Assembly (NCBI RefSeq): GCF_017591425.1
Contig: NW_024467119.1
Location: 26,447,001 to 26,511,000 of the forward strand
Direction of reading: 5' to 3'
DNA: 64,000 bases
DNA from: Ochotona curzoniae
Taxonomy: Eukaryota; Chordata; Mammalia; Lagomorpha; Ochotonidae
Every line of letters starts with the position of its first letter. The stretch's first letter is position 1. Of the stretch, positions 57,392 through 64,000 are shown piece after piece. Position numbers and translations under genes: made by a program. Under the pieces are notes generated by a model, which made no database searches, was not told the DNA's origin, and saw nothing but the letters and a program-made list of their open reading frames with translations.

Positions 57392-58079
57392 TATTGTGTT
57401 GTGTTTTTTCAAAACAACATGTATCCAACACATTTCAGTGGCCAGGACATGGCTCCCCTCAAACCTGTGCAATCCAAAAGTGTGTTAGATGTATCAAGTA
57501 ATCATGGAAGTTAATCCAACCCAAAAGGGGTCTACTTACCATAAACAATAGAAGAATATCTCAATGCAGATATTTAAATGCCTGAATACAAACAATACTG
57601 CTGCTTCAAACAAGTTTTTTTAAAACTGTCCCGACTTCCTGTCTCTCCTGAAATGTTCACCATGATTTCACTTATTGACTGAAGCAACAGGTTTTATACT
57701 TCTCCCAAATTGGGTAAAGGAATTAAACATTTATGTAAGTGGAAGTTTCTTGTAAGAAGAGTATAAATAAAGGCATTATAAATAGAATTCCTTTAGTCAG
57801 TATTAAATCTAAGACCCACCTCTTTCATTTTCAGAAAGGTTTCCATGACTTTAATTTCCATCTACATATTTGCTCTTACATTCTGTACACCTTGCATATT
57901 CCTCTTAGTGTTTTCATTCAACACCTTAGAAATATTTACTATGTATGTTTCTCTCTCTAATCTATATATTTATAATATATATATATATGAGACAAGCTGA
58001 AGGGCATGTGGATTTCTTTTATATGCCTGTAAGAAAGAAAGAAATTAGCATAACAATGCAAGGTTTTATTTAACTGGCA
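57392..58079. other. Unassigned region with (TA)n
   Basis: (TA)n at 57964-57987. 57780-57960 may be a faint L2 trace (cattttcagaaaggtttcca); otherwise nothing. Confidence 0.4.
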
Positions 58080-58560
58080 TCAGAAGAGAGAACTCTAAGC
58101 ACTGAGATAAGAGAAGATGAGTTTCAGCTGGAGGAATTCTGTGTAGGCTTTATGGGAAAATATGGCATATGAAGTTGACCTTAAATGCGTAACATTTCAG
58201 CAGAGGGAATTCCAAACACAGGAAGAGTATAATCTAAGGTAGAAATATGGGGAAGTGTGTCTCATATTCAGGGAATTATATAGTTTATCTTGCAGTGCAT
58301 CAGATGAAGTTAATGAGAAGATGTTCTGAAACACTGAGACTGAGGCTAGATTAAGAATGAAAAGCATACTCGAAAGCATTCCATTTTTACCTTTTTTAGT
58401 ACAATAGTTAGGCAATGAAAGTGAAGGTTAGAAAGAAGAGTAAATCTGTGAGGATCAATCAGGGGATTTTAGGGCAGGATTGTTGTGATCTGAGAATGAA
58501 GTGATAAATGCCTAAAACAGGATGATAAAAATCAGCACAGGAGGAAAGGGATTATTCAAC
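58080..58560 (-). mobile_element. LINE-2 fragment
   Basis: Antisense L2 order: 'gaagttgaccttaaatgcgt', 'cagcagagggaattccaaac', 'gttaatgagaagatgttctg', 'gggcaggattgttgtgatctg'. It parallels the copy at 55380-55900. Confidence 0.5.
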
Positions 58561-58599
58561 CAGAACTGCAAATGAAGAAATGGTTTCTGTCTCTTCCAA

Positions 58600-58692
58600 C
58601 TTCAGTGCCAGTTGTTTGAAGACAAGGACAGTAGTACCTGGTTATTGTTCTCTAGAGTACTATACACTATTTGGCATAGAGAAGTGTTTTAT
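58600..58692 (+). mobile_element. LINE-2 3' end fragment
   Basis: 'ttgtttgaagacaaggacagt' and 'actatttggcatagagaag' correspond to the L2 'agggcagggacc ... gtgcctggcacatagtagg' end. Confidence 0.45.
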
Positions 58693-59510
58693 GATGAGTG
58701 TGTCTGCTTTTAAGGAATTCTGCTCCCCAAGGGTTCCAGCACTGGGGGCTTGGTCCTTAGTGGGGTGGTGTTGAGGTGGTGGAAATGCCAAAACGGTAGG
58801 ATAGTGTGAAGTGCTGACGACCTTAAGGTACTGCTACCCTCAGAAGGGATTAAGGTAGCTTTTGGGAACCCCAGCCAGTTTCTTTGAGAGTGAGTTGTCA
58901 TGAAAGGGTGAGCCCGACTGTGGATCTCTCTCTGATTTCTGTAATCATCAGGTGTCCCTTCTCACGTGTCTCCTGTGTGGGTGCCATGCTCCACAAGACT
59001 GTCATCAGGAGACTGAACAATTGGGACCATCTGGTCTCAGACTTTCAGTTTCCAGACTCCAATTTAAATAAACCTCTTTACCTTATACATGATCCAGCTT
59101 CAGATAAAACAGACTAATCATATCATTTCATCAGTCTATAGTCTTTTCTCCATCCCAGCACACTTAATTTTTCATGAAGCACAGACCTCAGTAACACCAG
59201 AACAATTTTTCATTCACTGTAAATCAACAAGGGAGGCAACAATGAACAGTTGATGGTGTACAAGGGGGAGGAGGTTTTGGTGAATTGCTCTCGGTCAAAA
59301 ATGAAAGAGCTTTTGAAATGAAGTTCAAATATGCCTGGAGCACATGAAAGTCTAGACTGCTAAGGTATGACAGAATGATTATTAGAAATACTACGACTAC
59401 TAATTATAAGCATTCTATTTTTCACAGTATGTCATAAGAACACATATAGTGGCTGACAGAGTCACCAAGGAAATTGAACAAGGCTTGCGATGCATGTGAG
59501 CAGAATTTCA
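58693..59510. other. Unassigned non-coding region
   Basis: Nothing recognised. Confidence 0.5.
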
Positions 59511-59637
59511 GAGCATCTAGAAGGTCATGAAAAATAGGTATTAAGAAAAAAACTATAAAAAAAATTTTAAAATATTTTGCACCAAAGCAAATCTGTGTTT
59601 AATTCTATTTTTCATGACCTTTTTGAAGCCTCTTCAT
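59511..59637. mobile_element. Mariner-like MITE, intact
   Basis: About 127 bp whose ends are inverted: aaggtcatgaaaaata near the left end (59521-59536) matches tatttttcatgacctt near the right end. The right terminus 'tttttgaagcctctt' matches the TIR of the 53036-53772 copy. It has an A+T-rich centre with 'tttgcaccaaagcaaa'. Confidence 0.7.
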
Positions 59638-60159
59638 ATTTGTGACATAGATTCAGTGGCAGCAAAGAGACCTCATTCCTTGCAAAGCTCATTGTTTATT
59701 GAAATATACTCTAGCATAATCTGGAATTGCATAGGAAAGTGCTCACTAACTCTATTAAAATCATTTTAAATCTCTTCAATTTGAACTGAGAATAATTCTT
59801 CAAGATTTTTACCTTGATATCAGCAAGGATAAGGGCACATTTTTCTTCCGTTTTGCAAAGCTAAATTTGTGTCTTACTGTGTCAGTTAGAAGGGAATGCC
59901 AATATATTCCTACTTAGCTATTCCAGATTAGCTGTTAGAAAGATAAGGATGATGGATGGTGCTTAGCCCCAAATGGTGAAAATGACCTAGTTTTCAGTGA
60001 CCAGATAGAAAGGCAGGTTTATCAGCTATTCTCTAAGATAAATATTTGGGAGTATATAACAAATCAGTGTAACTGACTCTATTTAATCTTTAAACAAGAA
60101 TTCCACTATAAGTTGTAGTAAATATTGAAAGAAAACACTTCTTTGGAGAAAGAAGAACA
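59638..60159. other. Unassigned non-coding region
   Basis: Nothing recognised. Confidence 0.5.
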
Positions 60160-60171
60160 TATTTCCATTTT

Positions 60172-60503
60172 TTAAAAGATTCATTTATTTTCATTGGAAA
60201 GGCAGATATACAGAGAGGAAGAGAGACAGAGAGGAATATCTTCCATCTGATGGTTCACTCTCCAAGTAACCGCAATGACTGCTGGAGCTGAGCCAATCCA
60301 AAGCCAGGAGCCCAGAGCTTTTTCCGGGTCTCCCAAGTAGGTGCATGGTTTCAAGGCTTTGGACCGTCCTCTAGTCCTTCCCAAGACACAAGCAGGGAGC
60401 TGGATGGGATATGGGGCTGTCGGGATTAGAACCGACACCTATATGGGATCCTGGTACATACAAGGTGAGGACTTTAGCCGCTAGGTCACCTTGCCAGGCC
60501 CCG
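60172..60503 (-). mobile_element. CSINE, young, with 12-bp target-site duplication
   Basis: tatttccatttt at 60160-60171 and 60504-60515. Full-length reverse complement (tttaaaagattcatttattt to ttgccaggccccg). Confidence 0.95.
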
Positions 60504-60515
60504 TATTTCCATTTT

Positions 60516-61663
60516 GAAAGCAAAAAATTACTTTCTAATATACCCAAATAATATGGACATTTACTGATGGATTTTGGAAAATATTTATAATTTCCACTGC
60601 TTGAGGTTTGTTAACAATAGGTCTCAATCTGACTCTATCCTGAACTTAAGTAAATTATTCACTTTTACTGAAAAATCTTATTATTCTTAAAGTATGAGAG
60701 TATATTAATATATAAAGACTTTATGCAATAATTTAATTTATCAGAATTTTAAAACAAAATATTTACTGTTAAAAGTATATTACTGCTACTATCCTAAGTA
60801 AAAATAAAGATTGGCTGGCCCTGTACAAGGAGATTAATGGGTATAAAAAGAGAAATGTGAAATGTTTGAATAGTATGGTTTTAAGACAAAAAATATTGTG
60901 TTTTTCCCTTCCTGTGTTTACCTTTTTCTCAGAGACAATCCTTGCATGGATTTTATACAAATTATGCAGAGGAGAGAGAGCAAGAAGAAGAGAATTCATT
61001 GTGGAGAAAGGGGGCAAGGGAAAGAAAGCAGTAGATACTATTAATGTGGATAAAATTTAGTGGTATAGGGCAACATAAGAAATTCAAACGGTACAATAAA
61101 CTGAAACTTGGAGTGAATCCTGTTCCTGAGATTATCTCCTACTAAGCATTTTCACCTAGTCAAAGCAAATGAAATACTTATAAATCCAATGATTTTTGAT
61201 AATTTCTTTGGGAAAAAATGAGCACTAAAAATAATTGTTAATCACATAGGGGATAGAACAACAAAATCAGAGGATTTGATTAAGTATCAAAATAAACTTT
61301 TAGACATATCTCCCTAAAAAAGGGGACATGGGAGAACCCTGATTTCTTCCGTAAGTGACATCTGACAGAGGAAAAGAATCTTTGCCTTTCCCTTGGAATC
61401 CATGTGAGGCACAGTGCAATAGCAGAGAAACGAGTTGCACCTGGGTTTATGACAGGTCTTCAGTTCACAAAGCGCACAAGCCCAAACAAGCCAACATGCG
61501 TCACTCACGAGGTTGTATCACAGTAATAATACCACGAAGATTTCCAGATGAATGGCCTTTGAGGTCCCTAAAATATTCCTGTAGTTGATCCGATACTACC
61601 TACTACATACTTCTTGAATTTTTTTTTACATCTAGTAAGTAATGTGTGTTTTCATTTTCTCAG
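60516..61663. other. End of putative intron 1
   Basis: Repeat-poor compared with the rest. It ends in a T/C-rich acceptor tract (gtgttttcattttctcag). The frame at 61355-61588 has no support. Confidence 0.45.
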
Positions 61664-61762
61664 TGTCCAACCTGTGCCTGTAGTGACATGATATCCAAGT
61701 CATGTAACAAAGAGGAAGTAACAAAATACATCTCTAAGATAGAAATTCCTGAGAGTGAAAAA
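61664..61762 (+). CDS. Candidate second coding exon, 33 codons
   Basis: The acceptor is good (tgttttcattttctcag, AG at 61662-61663) and the donor very good (GAAAAA|GTAAGT, GT at 61763-61764). The 99-nt exon is open in phase 0 and symmetrical, so it could also be skipped without a frameshift. The peptide begins CPTCACSDMISKSCNKEE and continues TKYISKIEIPESEK, with a Cys-rich start (CxxCxC) followed by a charged, likely helical stretch. It is in phase with the 9-codon exon ending at 33359. I do not recognise the protein. The two further frames contain stops. No SINE or L1 overlaps it, consistent with an exon. Confidence 0.55.
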
Positions 61763-61879
61763 GTAAGTTGAATTCTTACTTGACTCTGTTGCTGATTGAG
61801 ACGTGTTTTCTATTAAGGTGCTGATACTCATGGGAATGAGAAGTAGAGGCCAACTTATTTGTCTCTGAGTAGTTGATGG

Positions 61880-62060
61880 CTCATCCTGGATGTGCCTCTG
61901 ATTTATTCTACATCGCTAGGCAAATCTCATACTAATCTCTTTTTGTCTCCATTTCATCAACTCTAAAGAAGAGATAAAAATACCAACCTGTCTCAGAGAG
62001 GTGTGGTGAGAATTAATTAAGGCCCATAAAGGTTTTGAAGGCCGAAGATGAAAGACACCA
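61880..62060 (+). mobile_element. MIR
   Basis: 'gtctccatttcatcaactct', 'aaagaagagataaaaatacc', 'aacctgtctcagagaggtg', 'tggtgagaattaattaagg' follow MIR order (tttcctcatctg, aataatacctacctc, gttgtgaggattaaatgag). Confidence 0.75.
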
Positions 62061-62241
62061 TACCAAGTACAAAACATTTATCATTAGTTCCAAAGTTGAT
62101 AGAATATTAAACTTGGAAAAATTCTGAAAATATATTTCAGAAAATATATTTTTATAAATTTATGAGGCTTAAATTTTTGAATTGGTTCATAAATGTGCTT
62201 GATTTAGGTGTCTCATAGTTAGTTTTTCTTCTTTTTTTTTT

Positions 62242-62500
62242 TTGAAAGAAAACATATTTTATAAAAGTTAGTTACAGGGAGGGGCAGGGCGGGGAGCAAG
62301 ATGAGTTAGGTGTCCTGTGTCCTGATTCATCCCCATGTGGCTGCAAAGTCCAGGATTGGACTGGGCCAACCTGAAGCTAGGAACCTGGAACTCGAGCCAG
62401 TTTTCACACTTGACTGACAGGGCCCCAAGCCCATGGGCCACCTTGCACTGCTTTCCCAGGAGCATTAGCTAAGAGGAGAGTCAGTGATGCTTGCCTAGCA
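62242..62500 (-). mobile_element. CSINE, old, head missing
   Basis: T-run tail, 'cctgattcatccccatgtgg', 'gaagctaggaacctggaact', 'ttgcactgctttcccagg'; it stops before the tRNA head. Confidence 0.75.
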
Positions 62501-62818
62501 TATTCACTTTGTAGGTAAAAAGACTTACATACAACCACCGAAATGGATTTGTACACCAAAATGTTCAAATGAATATTCTCTTGTATTTGAAACTATTACT
62601 CTGTGAGTTCACGGCCTTAAGATTTCTTGTGTTGTTGCAATGTAGGCATTATCATGTAAGAAGCAACAATTCAGACACTGGAGAAAGATGACATACATTT
62701 CAGTCCTAGAGTGACACTAAGCTAAAGTTTATGTTCTTTGACAATTTCCTGATATTTTAGTGGAATGATATTCTCCTGTACCCAACTGGAGAGAATACGA
62801 ACACCTTGCGCTGGCCAG

Positions 62819-62822
<4 letters not shown>
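62501..62822. other. Non-coding stretch
   Basis: Nothing recognised. Confidence 0.5.

Positions 62823-62859
<37 letters not shown>
62823..62859. repeat. (TC)n microsatellite, about 18 units
   Basis: Uninterrupted TC repeat ending at the T-rich start of the following minus-strand L1 3' end. Confidence 0.97.
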
Positions 62860-62864
<5 letters not shown>

Positions 62865-64000
62865 AATTTTTGATGATCTTTACATAGTTGATTGTGGCAC
62901 AAAGGGTCAAGGGCTACAGGAAAGTGGTAAGAACATTGTTTCCACATTCTCTTTTTTTCCTTCCTGTATCTGAGGGAAGGGGGAGATAAAGGGAGAAGCC
63001 ACGCCCAGCCTCCTAACCATCCCAAGGTCCCCGATGGGGGCATGCTCCGGGAGCACTGCTCAAGTGATACTGATAGTTCAACAGTTCTGAATGCTGCTGG
63101 TCTTGCCACTCCAAGCACAATGAAATCTCTCCAGACTCCACTGGCTGACATAGTCCATCTTAGAGTCTGTGTTTGCCTAGATTTTTCACTTGGCTGGGGT
63201 AGTTGGTCAATTTGTTTTGTCCTCCTTTCTCTGTCACAATACCAGATGTTCTCTGAAGGCTATAATGTACTGTTGTTTTCTCCATATGCAACTGGCTATG
63301 CTGTTCACTGCTCTGTCCAAGCCATTGAGGAGGCCCAGTTCTGACACAATCACTCCACGGTTAAAGACCATGGACCTTGCAATTTTTTCCATGGTTGAAG
63401 TTCTGAGTCCAGCAGTTCATCTGAGGTAATTCCAGACATGATTCTTGTGTGTACATGTCAGTACAAGTTCTGGCACAGTCCATCACCCCAGTCAGCTTAC
63501 GTGCACACTGGTAGCTGCAATTGCTAGGTCAGTTCAATCTCCAGCCCTGTCCTCTATGCAAATCAATGGGTGTTCCAGTCCAATCTGGTCTCACTCACCA
63601 CACACGTGGCCACATAAACCAGTGGGAGCTGCAGCCTAGTCAGAGCAAACCACAATAACCCCCACCAGACCCACCTCCTACACTGGTTCCCATGCTTTCC
63701 AGTATGTGCAACAGACTGGTCCAGTCTGTCCCACATCCCATTCAGCTCTTGTGCATGTCAATGGGCATTGAAGCCTAGTTCAACACAGCCAGCCCCATTA
63801 TTCAGCCCACGCATGTGCCAGAGGGTGTGAATCTCTGTCTAGCCATGCCTGCCCCAGTCCTGGCTCTTATGCTCACCAGTCAGAGTGGCAACTCAAAAGG
63901 GAGGTGCCTACTGTTTCCCTGATGGGTCCACTCCCAGTCCTAGAGCTTGCACTGTCCAGGTGATTCTGCAGTTTAACTTGACAGAATTTGTCCTCATGCC
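62860..64000 (-). mobile_element. L1 3' end (same family as 1-886), runs off window
   Basis: It starts with a T-rich stretch (ttttaaaatttttgatgatc; the A tail of a minus-strand element). It then follows, in inverse, the order of blocks seen at 1-886: 'ttcctgtatctgaggg', 'gggggagataaagggaga', 'cgcccagcctcctaacc', 'caatttgttttgtcctcc', 'gaggaggcccagttctgaca'. This copy is longer than the left one and continues beyond the window. Plus-strand open frames here are antisense to the repeat. Confidence 0.6.

Noticed and set aside
1..64000. CRISPR array, bacterial operon or phage-type system
   Set aside because: The window is mammalian; direct repeats are SINE target-site duplications, microsatellites or the single 17-bp triplication.

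Overview
This is nuclear DNA of a mammal. It is mostly intronic or intergenic, A+T-rich and saturated with retroposons. The best clue to the organism is a tRNA-derived SINE of the lagomorph C-repeat (CSINE) type. Roughly 60 copies or fragments occur, some nearly intact (13178-13504, 26294-26618, 53947-54268) with clean target-site duplications. The young consensus (A box, B box with ggttctaatcc, G+C-rich head, 3' end in aataaatcttt plus A-tail) looks more like pika (Ochotona) than rabbit to me. That genus call is an inference from memory of the family; the mammalian call is firm (L1, L2, MIR and an MER20-like hAT element are all present).

Layout. 1-31,700: repeat-rich DNA. It holds a lagomorph-type L1 3' end (1-886, +), an L2 3' end (2480-2852), an ancient near full-length but decayed L1 (about 4740-10345, +) carrying three nested CSINEs, an old minus-strand L1/HAL1-like element (about 14120-16290) and dense CSINEs to 30.7 kb. 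31,700-33,370: the only CpG island, and the functional centre of the window. It reads as a bidirectional promoter. A minus-strand first exon probably ends at 32286 (GAGCCG|GTAAGG), and a plus-strand first exon ends at 33359 (GTG|GTGAGT). Between them lie a near-consensus RFX X-box (32946-32959), an inverted CCAAT box and a 12-bp palindrome; the plus-strand ATG (33333) overlaps a YY1-like AAnATGGCG motif. 33,370-61,663: a large, repeat-filled interval that I interpret as intron 1 of the plus-strand gene. 61,664-61,762: a candidate second coding exon (99 nt, phase 0-0, good acceptor and donor). 62,860-64,000: a second copy of the L1 3' end seen at 1-886, in the opposite orientation.

Protein-coding content is tiny: a 9-codon exon and a 33-codon exon that join in frame, plus one weaker minus-strand exon candidate (24091-24428). 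I do not recognise the gene. The X-box would suit a ciliary gene, but that is inference. Most other open frames longer than 60 codons are readings through CSINE or L1 copies. No rRNA, functional tRNA, CRISPR or bacterial-type feature was seen. SINE boundaries are judged by eye and are good to about 10-20 bp, except where a target-site duplication fixes them.
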